Assembly: GCA_021732665.1 (NCBI GenBank)
Contig: JAKFUL010000022.1
Coordinates: forward strand, 1-64,000
Direction of reading: 5' to 3'
DNA: 64,000 nucleotides
DNA from: Acetobacteraceae bacterium
Lineage (GTDB): Bacteria; Pseudomonadota; Alphaproteobacteria; Acetobacterales; Acetobacteraceae
The notes beneath the pieces are model-generated. The model ran no database searches, was not told the origin of the DNA, and worked only from the letters and a program-made list of their open reading frames with translations. A program made the position numbers and the translations under genes. Positions 50,277-59,215 of this stretch are shown piece after piece (position 1 is the first letter of the stretch; every line of letters starts with the position of its first letter).

Positions 50277-52107
50277 CGGCCTGTTCCAGCTCGTCGATGA
50301 AGCCCGAGATCACATCCAGCCCGCGCTGCCAGAATTTCGGGTCGGAGGCATCCAGGCCGAAGGGGGCCAGCAATTCCTTGTGCCGCAGCGTGCCGCCGGC
50401 GCGCAGCAGCTCCAGGTATTTCTCCTCGAAGCCGGCCACCTTGCCATCCTGAAACACGCCGTAGAGCGCATTCACCAGGCAATCGCCGAAAGCATAGGCG
50501 TAGACATAGAACGGCGAGTGCACAAAATGCGGGATATAGGCCCAGTAGCAGGCGTAGTCCGGCGTGAAATCGAAGGCCGGCCCCAGGCTCTCGGTCTGCA
50601 CCTGCATCCACAGCTCGCCGATTGCCTCGGCCGACAGCTCGCCCTTGCGGCGGGCGTCGTGCAGAAGCGTCTCGAAGCGATAGAAGGCGATCTGGCGGAC
50701 GACGGTGTTCAGCATGTCCTCGACCTTGCCAGCCAGCAGCAGCCGGCGGCGGGCAGGATCCTTTTCGGCATCGAGCATGGCGCGGAAGGTCAGCATCTCG
50801 CCGAAGACGCTGGCGGTCTCGGCCAGGGTCAGCGGCGTGGAGGACATCAGGTAGCCCTGCTCGGCCGCCAGGCGCTGGTGCACGCCATGGCCGAGTTCAT
50901 GGGCCAGCGTCATCACGTCGCGCGCCTTCCCATGGTAGTTCAGCAGCAGATAGGGGTGGGCGCTGGGCACCGTGGGGTGGGCGAAGGCGCCGGACGCCTT
51001 GCCCGGGCGCAAGGCCGCGTCGATCCAGGGTTTTTCGAAGAACGGGTCGGCCATCTCCGCCAGCTTCGGGCTGAAGCCGGCATAGGCGGCGCGCACCCTG
51101 GCCACCGCATCCGGCCAGGCGATGGTGCCATCGGCGTCGCTCGGCAGCGGCGCGTTGCGGTCCCAGTGCTTGAGCTTTTCCAGCCCCAGCCACTTCGCCT
51201 TCATCGCGTAGTAGCGGTGCGACAGTTTTGGGAAGCTGGCGCGCACGGCTTCCACCAGCGCGTCCACCACCTCGTCTTCGACCATGTTGGAGAGGTTGCG
51301 GGCCGAGGCCGGGCGCTTGTAGCGGCGCCAATTGTCCATCACCTCCTTGTCCTTGGCCAAGGTGTTGGTGATCAGGCCGAAGAGGCGGATGCGGGATTGG
51401 AAGGCCTCCGACACGCCCTTCGCCGCCGCCTCGCGCCTGGCGCGGTCGCGGTCGGACAATTGGTTCAGCGCGGCGCTGACGGAGACCTCCTGGCCCGAGA
51501 CCGCCACCATCATGTTCGCCATGGTCTCGTCGAAAAGGCGGTTCCAGGCGGCGCGGCCCGTCACCTCCTTCTCGTGCAGCAGGCGTTCCATCTCGTCGGA
51601 CAGCTGATGCTCGCGCCAGACGCGCAGATCGCGCAGCCAGGGGCGCCAGCGGGCCAAAGCCGGGGAGGCGGCCATCTTCGCCTCCAGGCCCGCATCCTCC
51701 AGCCGGTTCAACTCCAGCGTGAAGAAGACGAGGTGGCTGCTGACCGCTGTCACCCGCTCCTGCATCGTCTGGTAGAACCGGCCATTGGCCGAATCCTGCG
51801 CATCGCCGGCGAAGATCAGGCTGGCAAAACTCATCGCGCGGCCAAGGATTTCCTCCAGCCGCTCATATTCCGCGATCGCGCCGGCCAGGGCATCGCCCGA
51901 AAGCCCGTCCAGCTTGCCCGCATGGGTCGCATTGAACGCCGCCGCCGCGGCATCGGCCGCCGTCAGATCGGCATCGAGCGCCGGATCGCCGACGCCCCGG
52001 TAAAGGTCGTCGAGGTTCCAGCTCGGCAACTCCCCCCCACCGCCAGCGGCGTCGAGCGGGGAGCGGGGAAAATCCTGGTGGCCTGGGCGTGAATGCATGG
52101 CACTCAT
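50269..52107 (-). CDS. pepF: M3-family oligoendopeptidase F
   Basis: A 612-residue zinc metallopeptidase of the M3 family. The HExxH motif is LAHELGHGVHQRL (H403, E404, H407), followed by LTLAETASVFGEML, which supplies the third ligand Glu. N-terminal LPSWNLDDLYRG is characteristic of PepF. It degrades short peptides in the cytoplasm. The ATG at 52107 or 52098 could be the start. It is divergent from the acyl-CoA synthetase and coupled to the UbiB-like gene. Confidence 0.92.
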   Translation of the reverse strand: MSAMHSRPGHQDFPRSPLDAAGGGGELPSWNLDDLYRGVGDPALDADLTAADAAAAAFNATHAGKLDGLSGDALAGAIAEYERLEEILGRAMSFASLIFAGDAQDSANGRFYQTMQERVTAVSSHLVFFTLELNRLEDAGLEAKMAASPALARWRPWLRDLRVWREHQLSDEMERLLHEKEVTGRAAWNRLFDETMANMMVAVSGQEVSVSAALNQLSDRDRARREAAAKGVSEAFQSRIRLFGLITNTLAKDKEVMDNWRRYKRPASARNLSNMVEDEVVDALVEAVRASFPKLSHRYYAMKAKWLGLEKLKHWDRNAPLPSDADGTIAWPDAVARVRAAYAGFSPKLAEMADPFFEKPWIDAALRPGKASGAFAHPTVPSAHPYLLLNYHGKARDVMTLAHELGHGVHQRLAAEQGYLMSSTPLTLAETASVFGEMLTFRAMLDAEKDPARRRLLLAGKVEDMLNTVVRQIAFYRFETLLHDARRKGELSAEAIGELWMQVQTESLGPAFDFTPDYACYWAYIPHFVHSPFYVYAYAFGDCLVNALYGVFQDGKVAGFEEKYLELLRAGGTLRHKELLAPFGLDASDPKFWQRGLDVISGFIDELEQAGG

Positions 52108-52157
52108 ATATGGGGAAAAATGCCCGGGCCAAGCCGGGCCGGATGGGGGATCACGAA

Positions 52158-53960
52158 ATGGACCAGCAAACCGCCCTGGTGGCGCAGCCCGAGCCCTGCC
52201 TGGAGGGCAATTGGCAAAGCCTGCCCGCCATGATGCTGGGCCTGGCCGCCCGCTGGCCGGACAGGGTGCTGGCGCGCTACTGGCGCGGCGATTCCTGGCG
52301 GGCGCTGCGCTGGGGCGATTTCGCCATCCAGGTGGCCCAGGTGGCCGAAGGGCTGCGGCGCCTGGGCGTGATGCCGGGTGACCGGGTGCTGCTGGTCAGC
52401 GACAACCGGCCGGAATTCCTCATCGCCGACAATGCCATCATGGCCATCGGCGCCATCACCGTGCCGACCTACATCACCAACACCGTGGCCGATCACGCCC
52501 ATGTGCTTGTTGACTGTGGTGCCCGGGTGGCCCTGGTGGCGGACGGGGCCATCGAGAACGCCGTGGTCCTCGCCGCCTCCCGCGTGGACGGGCTGGACGC
52601 GGTGGTGAACATGGAATTCAACCCAGGCACACTGGCCCGTAAGGCACCCGAGGGCGCCAGGCCCGCCGAAATGGTGGAAGCCCATCGCCGCGTCGGCCAG
52701 CACCTGTTCTGGGAGGCCCTGCTGGTCCCCGATGCAGACCCCGCCATGCTGATGGCCGAGGTGGAGCATATCCCCGAGGGCCGGCTGGCCTGCCTGATCT
52801 ACACCTCCGGCACCGGCGGCGCGCCGAAGGGGGTGATGCTGCCGCACCGCGCGCTGCTCTCCAACGCCGCCGGCGCCACGCCGCTGCTGCGCCGGCTGGA
52901 TCTGGAGGGCGAGCGCTACCTTTCCTTCCTGCCCATGTCGCACAGCTATGAGCACACGGTGGGCGGCTTCATCCTGCCGATGATGGGGATGGAGATCGTC
53001 TTCTCCCGCGGCGCCGAGCGGCTGCTGGCCGAAATGGCGGAGTTCAAGCCAGCCATCATCACCGCGGTGCCCCGGCTGTTCGAGGTGATGCGGGCGCGGA
53101 TCGAGGCCCAGGTGGCCAAGCAGCCGCCCTTGCGCCAAAAACTCTATCACCGCGCGGTGGCGCTGGGCCTGCGCAAGCTGGACGGACCGCCGCTCGGTCT
53201 GCTCGACCGCGCACAGGACTGGGCGCTGGACCGGTTGGTGCGCGCCCGCACGCGCGAGCGTTTCGGCGGCAATCTGCGCGGCTTCATCTCCGGTGGCGCG
53301 CGGCTGGACCCTGATCTGTCGGGGTTTTTCCTCGCCCTCGGCCTGCCCGTCATCCAGGGCTATGGGCAGAGCGAGGCGGGGCCGGTGGTCAGCGTCAACC
53401 TGCCCTGGTCGAATGACCGGCGCACGGTGGGCCTGCCGCTGCCGGGCGTCCAGGCGCGCATCGCCGAGGATGGCGAATTGCTGCTGCGCGGCGGCCTGGT
53501 GATGGATGGCTACTGGAACAACCCCGAAGCCACCGCGGCCTCGCTGCGCGATGGCTGGCTGCACACCGGCGATGTCGGGCGTATCGACGAGGCGGGGCGC
53601 ATCAGCATCACCGACCGCAAGCGCGACTTCATCAAGCTGGTGGGGGGTGACATGGTGGCACCGGCCAAGCTGGAGGCGCTGCTGATGGCCGATCCCGCCA
53701 TCGCCCAGGCCATCGTGGCCGGCGAGGGCCAGCCCGGCATCCTGGCCCTGGTGGTGCCGGCCGATGGCATGGCGGAGAAGGTCGAGGCCGCGGTCAAGGC
53801 GGTGAACGCCAAGCTCTCGCCCATCGAGCGCATCCGCCGCTGGCAGGCACTGGACGAGCCCTTCACCATCGAGAACGGCTTGCTGACCGCCAGCATGAAG
53901 GTGAAGCGCCGCGCCGTGGTGGAACGGCATGCGGAATTGCTCAGCGCCTTGCAGAAATAG
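52158..53960 (+). CDS. AMP-dependent acyl-CoA synthetase (long-chain type)
   Basis: A 600-residue adenylate-forming enzyme. The phosphate loop is YTSGTGGAPKGVMLPH, then PMSHSYEHTVG. The adenine-contact motif reads GYGQSEAGPVVS, the hinge TGDVGRID and the C-terminal KLVGGDMVAPAKLEALL. It activates a fatty or other carboxylic acid to the CoA thioester. The ATG at 52158 follows GGGGGATC. A 23-codon extension to 52089 overlaps the peptidase start and is not favoured. The aminotransferase gene follows 41 bases later. Confidence 0.87.
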   Translation: MDQQTALVAQPEPCLEGNWQSLPAMMLGLAARWPDRVLARYWRGDSWRALRWGDFAIQVAQVAEGLRRLGVMPGDRVLLVSDNRPEFLIADNAIMAIGAITVPTYITNTVADHAHVLVDCGARVALVADGAIENAVVLAASRVDGLDAVVNMEFNPGTLARKAPEGARPAEMVEAHRRVGQHLFWEALLVPDADPAMLMAEVEHIPEGRLACLIYTSGTGGAPKGVMLPHRALLSNAAGATPLLRRLDLEGERYLSFLPMSHSYEHTVGGFILPMMGMEIVFSRGAERLLAEMAEFKPAIITAVPRLFEVMRARIEAQVAKQPPLRQKLYHRAVALGLRKLDGPPLGLLDRAQDWALDRLVRARTRERFGGNLRGFISGGARLDPDLSGFFLALGLPVIQGYGQSEAGPVVSVNLPWSNDRRTVGLPLPGVQARIAEDGELLLRGGLVMDGYWNNPEATAASLRDGWLHTGDVGRIDEAGRISITDRKRDFIKLVGGDMVAPAKLEALLMADPAIAQAIVAGEGQPGILALVVPADGMAEKVEAAVKAVNAKLSPIERIRRWQALDEPFTIENGLLTASMKVKRRAVVERHAELLSALQK

Positions 53961-54001
53961 GGCCTGCGTGCTGCGCTCCGGCGTTCATCCGCGAGAATCC
54001 C

Positions 54002-55384
54002 ATGCCCGACACCCATCTGACGAACAGCGCCATCATCAACGCCTATGTCGCGCGCACCCCCGGCTCCGCCGCGCTGCACCGCGAGGCGCTGGGGATGCTG
54101 CCGAGCGGGATCGCGCATGACAGTCGCTGGATGAAGCCGCATCCGCTCTATGTCGATCGCGGCGAGGGCCCGCTGAAATGGGATGTGGACGGCAACCGGC
54201 TGGTGGATTTGTTCGGCGGCCATGGCAGCCACCTGCTGGGCCATTGCCCGCCGGGGGTGACGGTGGCGGTGCAGGCGCAGATCGGGAAGGGCAGCCAGTT
54301 CGGCGCCGGCCACGCGCTGGAGATCGAGTGGACCCGGCTGATCCAGCAGATGGTGCCCTGCGCCGAGCGGGTGCGCTTCGTGGCCAGCGGCACCGAGGCC
54401 ACGCATATGGCCGTGCGGCTGTGCCGCGCCTTCACCGGCCGCAAGAAAATTCTCCGGTTTCATCGCCACTACCATGGCTGGCATGACGTGATGGCCTTCG
54501 GCGTGGACGGCCATTTCGACGGTACGGCGACGCCCGGCGTGCCTGATGCCACGACCGAGGGCGTGGTGCTGCTGCCACCCAATGACATCGAGGCCGTGAA
54601 GGCCCTGTTCGAGCGCGACCCCGACATCGCCGCCGTCATCCTGGAGCCGATCGGCAACACCACCGGCGCCGTGCCCATCCCTGGCAGTTTCCTGCACGCG
54701 CTGCGGGCGCTGACTGAGGCACATGGCGTGCTGCTGATCATGGATGAGGTCGTCACCGGCTTCCGGCTGGCGCCTGGCGGGGCACAGGAGGCCCGGGGCG
54801 TGAAGGCCGATATCTGCACACTGGCCAAAGTGGTGGCGGGCGGCATGCCCGGCGGCGCGGTGGCGGGGCGGAAAGACCTGCTGGATTTCCTTGATTTCGA
54901 GGTCAGCGCGCAGCTCGGGCGTGAGAAAATCCGCCACCCCGGCACCTACAACGCCAACCCGGTGAGTGCCACGGCGGGGATCGAAACCCTGAAGATCATC
55001 CGTGACACCAATGCCTGCGGCCGCGCCAACGAGGCGGGTGCCGCCATGCGCGCAGCATTGAACCAGGTGCTGGCGGCGGAAAATCTGCCCTGGGCCGTCT
55101 ATGGCGAATTCAGCTTCTTCCACATCTTCACCAATCCCGATGGGCTGGACATCGACCCGCTGAATTTCGACGCCTTCACCCTCCCCTCCGCCGCCTTCAA
55201 GCCGGACCCGCGCAAGGCGCTGGGGCAAAAGCTCTATCTCGGCATGGTGGTGAACGGGGTCGATGCGATGGGGCACCGCGGCGGCATCCTCTCCGCCACC
55301 CATGGGGCGGATGTGATCGGCGAAACGGCCGAGGCGTTCCGCGCCACCATCCGGGCATTGAAGGAAGAGCGCGAACTGGTGTGA
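54002..55384 (+). CDS. Class III aminotransferase, glutamate-1-semialdehyde aminomutase-like
   Basis: A 460-residue PLP enzyme of fold type I, class III. The cofactor Asp is in LLIMDEVVTGFR, and the Schiff-base Lys is K276 in TLAKVVAGGMPGG. The N-terminal VDGNRLVDLFGGHGSHLLGHC is a class III start. It resembles the HemL group but is longer (HemL about 430), and no other porphyrin gene is here, so it may be another amino-ketone transaminase or aminomutase. It lies in the same direction as the acyl-CoA synthetase. Confidence 0.82.
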   Translation: MPDTHLTNSAIINAYVARTPGSAALHREALGMLPSGIAHDSRWMKPHPLYVDRGEGPLKWDVDGNRLVDLFGGHGSHLLGHCPPGVTVAVQAQIGKGSQFGAGHALEIEWTRLIQQMVPCAERVRFVASGTEATHMAVRLCRAFTGRKKILRFHRHYHGWHDVMAFGVDGHFDGTATPGVPDATTEGVVLLPPNDIEAVKALFERDPDIAAVILEPIGNTTGAVPIPGSFLHALRALTEAHGVLLIMDEVVTGFRLAPGGAQEARGVKADICTLAKVVAGGMPGGAVAGRKDLLDFLDFEVSAQLGREKIRHPGTYNANPVSATAGIETLKIIRDTNACGRANEAGAAMRAALNQVLAAENLPWAVYGEFSFFHIFTNPDGLDIDPLNFDAFTLPSAAFKPDPRKALGQKLYLGMVVNGVDAMGHRGGILSATHGADVIGETAEAFRATIRALKEERELV

Positions 55385-55394
55385 TCCAGGGTTG

Positions 55395-55411
55395 TTGCGA
55401 ATAATTCGCAA
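55395..55411. promoter_or_regulatory. Fur-box-like palindrome
   Basis: TTGCGAAT-A-ATTCGCAA is an 8-1-8 perfect palindrome in otherwise GC-rich DNA, 38 bases before the ATG of the small CxxC protein. The pattern resembles alphaproteobacterial Fur/Irr-type iron operators (TTGCGAATNATTCGCAA type). It suggests iron-responsive control of the next gene. Confidence 0.5.
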
Positions 55412-55448
55412 TAGCATTAGCCTGCGGTGACTCGCAGGAGAATGCCGC

Positions 55449-55877
55449 ATGGCCACGCATGGATTGCCCAAAACGCCCTGGTCCGCCCTGGACATCGCCG
55501 ATCTACCGCCGCCCGAGGCGCTGCTGCTGGACGCCATGCGCGCCTGGGGTGCCGCGCGCACGCCGCTGCCGGCCGCCGCCCTGGTGCTGGCGGCCGAGGG
55601 CGCCGAGGGCCTGGCGGTGCCGATGGATGCGCTGCTGCGCACCGCAGGCCCAGCGCTGCGCTGCACCCTATGCCCGGAAACCGGGCCGGATGAGGCGGCG
55701 CTGCTGATGGCGCTGGGCCTGGCGCAGCACAATTCCCGCTCCTGCGCACTGGCCATGCTGCTGCGGGTGGCAGCACCTCTGCCGGCCTACAAGTCGATGG
55801 GCGCGGTGCTGACGCTGGCCGGTGGGATGCGGGCGCTGGGGCTGATGCTGGCCAACCCATTTACGTCAGCAGGGTGA
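55449..55877 (+). CDS. Hypothetical protein with CxxC motif, possibly iron-regulated
   Basis: A 142-residue alanine/leucine-rich protein starting MATHGLPKTPWSALD at 55449. A CTLC motif (LRCTLCPETG) lies near residue 75 and a further cysteine at about 99. Two mild hydrophobic stretches (LPAAALVLAAEGAEGLAV, LTLAGGMRALGLMLA) are present. I do not recognise the family. The Fur-box-like palindrome just upstream and GCAGGAGAATGCC before the ATG support a real gene. Its 3' end overlaps the biotin-carrier remnant on the other strand. Confidence 0.6.
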   Translation: MATHGLPKTPWSALDIADLPPPEALLLDAMRAWGAARTPLPAAALVLAAEGAEGLAVPMDALLRTAGPALRCTLCPETGPDEAALLMALGLAQHNSRSCALAMLLRVAAPLPAYKSMGAVLTLAGGMRALGLMLANPFTSAG

Positions 55878-56010
55878 CCAGCTCGGTGCCTTCCTCGACG
55901 CTTTCGCCGGCGGCACAGCCCAGCGCCGCCACCACGCCGTCGCGGGGTGCGGTGATGCGCAGCTCGGTTTTCATCGCCTCGATGATGACGAGGATGTCGC
56001 CGCGCTTCCC
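55861..56010 (-). pseudogene. Biotin carboxyl carrier domain remnant (C-terminal 49 residues)
   Basis: On the minus strand 56010-55861 read GKRGDILVIIEAMKTELRI, then TAPRDGVVAALGCAAGES and VEEGTELVTLLT followed by TAA. The EAMKTE motif carries the biotinylated lysine of acetyl-CoA/methylcrotonyl/propionyl-CoA carboxylase alpha subunits. Everything before it is missing: the TGA of the amine oxidase (56013-56011) sits directly upstream in the same frame. The sequence is a truncated 3' end of a biotin carboxylase gene cut by a rearrangement. Confidence 0.8.
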
Positions 56011-57144
56011 TCATGACGCACCACCGCCAGGCACGGCGATCCGCCGCAACACTTCCGCGGCGGCGCGAGAGGCGGCATCGATCGCGCCCGCCAGGTAGCC
56101 GGGGTCGGTCGCGCTGGTCTCGCTCCCTGCGAGCGACAGGCGATCGCGCCATGCGCCGCTCACCCACGACCCAAGCTGCGGCGCGGGATGGGCCCCGCCA
56201 TGCCGGTCGTCCGAGGTCGCGGTGAAGATCTCGGCAGCCCAGTCCATCAGCAGCGTCGCCGCGGGGCGTCCGGCCTCGTCTCCGAACAGCCCCACGAGTT
56301 GATCAAGGCAGGCGCGGGTCAGCAGAGCCGTGCCCGCCGTCTGGCGCCGATCTGCGTCGATGCCGAGAAAGCCGAACAGCGCCGCCGCGCCCGATGCGGT
56401 TGTCGCGTCATGGATCTCGCCCATCGGGCCTACAGCGCTTTGCGCCATGCCAGACAGGCCAGCCGTGCGCCAGAAGGGGCGGTCATAGCTCGCGACGAAC
56501 TTCGCGTGCGGCGCCATCCAGGTCGGCGTGTCGCGCCAGCGCAGCCGGATGGCAGGATCGACGGCCGGCTCGAAGGCGATGCTCGCCTCCAGCAGCCGCG
56601 GTGGCAGCGCGGCGATCACCTGTGCCGCGAGGACGCTGTCACTCCCGCCGTCAGTCTGCCCAAGCGTCAGTCGGACATGGTCACCCTCCAGGGCGATCCG
56701 CGTGACCCACGAGGCAAGTTGAATGGAGCCCTCGGGCAAGCCGCCAGCCAGCGCGCGCACCAGCGCCCCTGTCCCGCCCACAAGCCGCATGGAGCGCGGC
56801 TCCGGCCGAGAGCCCGCGAAGCGCTGCGGCGGGCGGCCCGGCAGGCGTTCGACGAGAACGTCACCTTCATCGTGTTGCGGGAAGGCGGCGAGGCCAAGTT
56901 GCGCCAACACGGCCGCCATGGCCGGGTGCATGCCGGGCCAGAACCAGGACGGGCCAAGGTCGAAACCATCCTCGGCGGGGCGTCCTGTGGCATCGGCTGA
57001 AAGGATGCGGCCGCCAAGGCGGTCGCGCGCCTCGAAGATGCGAAAGCCGATGCCCGCTTCGTGCAGCAGTCGCGCCGCCTGAAGTCCGGCGAGACCGCCG
57101 CCGATGATGGCGACGGGCAGGAGCCGGGTGCTGGCGCCGTCCAT
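56011..57144 (-). CDS. FAD-dependent amine oxidase
   Basis: A 377-residue flavin amine oxidase. The start at 57144 gives MDGASTRLLPVAIIGGGLAG. The dinucleotide motif is VAIIGGGLAGLQAARLL, then EARDRLGGRI, the substrate region LVGGTGALVRAL and a terminal SGAWRDRLSLAGSET motif typical of monoamine oxidases. The family oxidises primary amines or polyamines with release of hydrogen peroxide. The stop TGA abuts the biotin-carrier remnant. It is the first gene of the region right of the junction, and its neighbours are unrelated glycan genes. Confidence 0.85.
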   Translation of the reverse strand: MDGASTRLLPVAIIGGGLAGLQAARLLHEAGIGFRIFEARDRLGGRILSADATGRPAEDGFDLGPSWFWPGMHPAMAAVLAQLGLAAFPQHDEGDVLVERLPGRPPQRFAGSRPEPRSMRLVGGTGALVRALAGGLPEGSIQLASWVTRIALEGDHVRLTLGQTDGGSDSVLAAQVIAALPPRLLEASIAFEPAVDPAIRLRWRDTPTWMAPHAKFVASYDRPFWRTAGLSGMAQSAVGPMGEIHDATTASGAAALFGFLGIDADRRQTAGTALLTRACLDQLVGLFGDEAGRPAATLLMDWAAEIFTATSDDRHGGAHPAPQLGSWVSGAWRDRLSLAGSETSATDPGYLAGAIDAASRAAAEVLRRIAVPGGGAS

Positions 57145-57145
57145 C

Positions 57146-57301
57146 TCAGCCCCTGACGCCGGTGTCGCGCGCCGCACGTGCCTTGGGGGACACGCGAGCG
57201 CCGTCATCACGTACCCAATCATCCGCCAACAAGCCCCAGGCGACGCCACGGCCCCGTATGATCCGATCGCGGCGGATTGCTCGATTCTTCTGCTTCGCCA
57301 T
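57146..57301 (-). CDS. Small basic ORF upstream of the amine oxidase
   Basis: A 51-codon frame from ATG 57301 (MAKQKNRAIRRDRI) to the TGA that ends two bases before the amine oxidase ATG. The product is strongly basic with no known domain. An AT-rich stretch upstream contains a perfect TATAAT on the minus strand (57406-57401), a possible -10 box, but no clear -35. Small, unsupported by a ribosome binding site; the 332-base gap 57145-57476 holds nothing else I can name. Confidence 0.25.
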   Translation of the reverse strand: MAKQKNRAIRRDRIIRGRGVAWGLLADDWVRDDGARVSPKARAARDTGVRG

Positions 57302-57476
57302 GGCGTTCAGGGTCCGGACATTTCGGGGGTATGGCAAGCGTCGTCCTGGCCGCATCTAGAAGCACCCGAACCGCCCGCAGGACTTGAGACTTCAATTCTG
57401 ATTATATGAATAGATTGCTTTTCGGACAGGCTCTGAGGGATCGACCCGGGCGGAGCCGTTTCTTCCGTCTCGGGGG

Positions 57477-58400
57477 CTACGCGCCAAATGCTGCGCGCAG
57501 GCCGTCGCTCAACTCGATGCCGGCTGTCATGCCGAGCGCAGCCTTCGCGGCCGCCGGATCTCCAAGGGAGGATCGAATGTCGCCTGCTCGGGGGGGGGCA
57601 AAAGACATCTGAACCTGCTGGCCAAGCACGTCGCCGAGAATGCGCGCGAGTTCCGCAATGGCGGTGGCCCGACCGGTGCAGACATTCAGAACGGTCGCCG
57701 AGGGACGTTCTGCCCCCTTCATCATGGCCTGCGCGGCTCTCAGATGAGCGACCACGTCAGCCACGTGCACGAAATCCCGCGTCTGCTGACCGTCACCATG
57801 CAGCACGATGCCGAGGCCAGCGCTGATGCGCGCTGCGAAGATGCTGATCACCCCCGAATAGGGCGAGGATGGGTCCTGGCGTGGTCCGTAGACGTTGAAG
57901 AAGCGCAGGCCGACAGTCGGTACGCCGTGGACCTCAGCCGCGACGGCGGCGTGCAGTTCGCTTCCGAGCTTGTCGGCCCCATAGGCCGTGCGGGGCGCGG
58001 GACGAGCCCATTCGGCGATGGCCCCCTCCCCCAGGTCGCCGTAGACGGCGGCCGACGAGGCGTAGACGACAGGCACGCGGCCAGACAAACGCGCCGCATC
58101 GAGCACGGCAATCGTCCCCGTCTGGTTCGCCCGGTGTGTGGCAAGCCACTCCCGGTTCGATCGTTCAACGGAGGCGATCGCGGCGAGGTGGAAGATGGCG
58201 CTACTTCCCCTTGCCGCCTCAGCGATCAGGGCCGTATCGGCGACGTCGCCCTGGATCAGCTCGGCCCGAGGGTCAAGGTTTGTGCGCTTGCCAGTGGACA
58301 GGTCGTCGACCACGCGCACCGCATGTCCCTGCGCAAGCAGGGCATCGACCAGGTGAGACCCGATAAATCCGGCGCCGCCGGTGACGAGGAAGGTTTTCAC
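57477..58400 (-). CDS. NAD-dependent epimerase/dehydratase (UDP-glucose 4-epimerase-like)
   Basis: A 307-residue extended SDR. The glycine motif is TGGAGFIGSHLVDALL (8-23), VYASSAAVYGD carries the catalytic Ser, and YGADK the Tyr-x-x-x-Lys. RFFNVYGPRQDPSSPYSGVI is the substrate loop. It supplies an epimerised nucleotide sugar for the adjacent glycosyltransferases. A run of nine G's on the plus strand (57590-57598) lies in its 3' part, within the FAPPRAGD codons. That tract is open to slippage or sequencing error. Confidence 0.88.
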   Translation of the reverse strand: MKTFLVTGGAGFIGSHLVDALLAQGHAVRVVDDLSTGKRTNLDPRAELIQGDVADTALIAEAARGSSAIFHLAAIASVERSNREWLATHRANQTGTIAVLDAARLSGRVPVVYASSAAVYGDLGEGAIAEWARPAPRTAYGADKLGSELHAAVAAEVHGVPTVGLRFFNVYGPRQDPSSPYSGVISIFAARISAGLGIVLHGDGQQTRDFVHVADVVAHLRAAQAMMKGAERPSATVLNVCTGRATAIAELARILGDVLGQQVQMSFAPPRAGDIRSSLGDPAAAKAALGMTAGIELSDGLRAAFGA

Positions 58401-58408
58401 TTATCGCG

Positions 58409-59215
58409 CTACCGGCTGGCTGGTCCTGGGGCGCCAATACGAGCTGCCCCGAGCCGGGGCCGGGCGCCTGGCGGAAGGTGAGCCAGCAGGCCCTCGGCGG
58501 AGTTTTGCTGGCCGAGCGAGCCGGTTTCTTTCACACGGATGAGATGGACGGTGTCCTTCACCACCAGATGTCGTACCCCCGCCCAGAGGGTCTCCATGTG
58601 CCAGGACCAATCCTCAATGCCGAAACCCAGGCCGCGATCCACCGCCGTGTAGGGGTGCCGCTCATGAATGGCGCGCTGGGCAAAGACGTTCGCAGTCCAT
58701 ATGTTGTTGAGAAACAGAACGTCCCGGTCGAAGCCTGGAGCATCGTCTGAACGGTGCAACATGTAAAAGGACTGAGCGTTCGGAGCCGGCGATGTGGTCG
58801 TCGAGTGCCGATCATAATCGCTCTCGACGAAGTAGTAGAGCAATTCCGGGTGCCAAATCGCTTCGTCCGGGGCACCGGACGCCGTGGCGGCTCGATGGGC
58901 GAGATGCAGCCAGTCCTCGCCCCAGAGATCATCGCCATCGAGGAACGCGAGATAATCACCCCGTGCGGAGCGAACGCCAGCGTTGCGCGCGAGGCCGAGA
59001 TCGCCGACATCGACCTCCTCCACCGCGTCAAGCCATGCGCCGCGGGTGGCAACCACATGTCGGGTCAAGGGGTCGGCGCGGTCCAGCACCGCTCGTGCCT
59101 CAACGGCAAGCCCTTCAGAGCGGGCGCGCTCCACCATATCGAGCATGGAGGAGAGAGCGGGCAACGCGAGAGAACCTTCGCGGTGCAGAATGACGGTGAC
59201 GCTGATCAGCGACAT
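58409..59215 (-). CDS. Glycosyltransferase family 2
   Basis: A 268-residue GT-A glycosyltransferase. The start at 59215 (MSLISVTVILHREG) overlaps the preceding gene's end by ten bases. The DxD-like nucleotide-sugar site is AFLDGDDLWGEDWL, after GLARNAGVRSARGDY. The C-terminal half (FGIEDWSWHMETLW) is not assigned. It is followed by the epimerase after eight bases, so the two are probably one transcription unit. Confidence 0.82.
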   Translation of the reverse strand: MSLISVTVILHREGSLALPALSSMLDMVERARSEGLAVEARAVLDRADPLTRHVVATRGAWLDAVEEVDVGDLGLARNAGVRSARGDYLAFLDGDDLWGEDWLHLAHRAATASGAPDEAIWHPELLYYFVESDYDRHSTTTSPAPNAQSFYMLHRSDDAPGFDRDVLFLNNIWTANVFAQRAIHERHPYTAVDRGLGFGIEDWSWHMETLWAGVRHLVVKDTVHLIRVKETGSLGQQNSAEGLLAHLPPGARPRLGAARIGAPGPASR

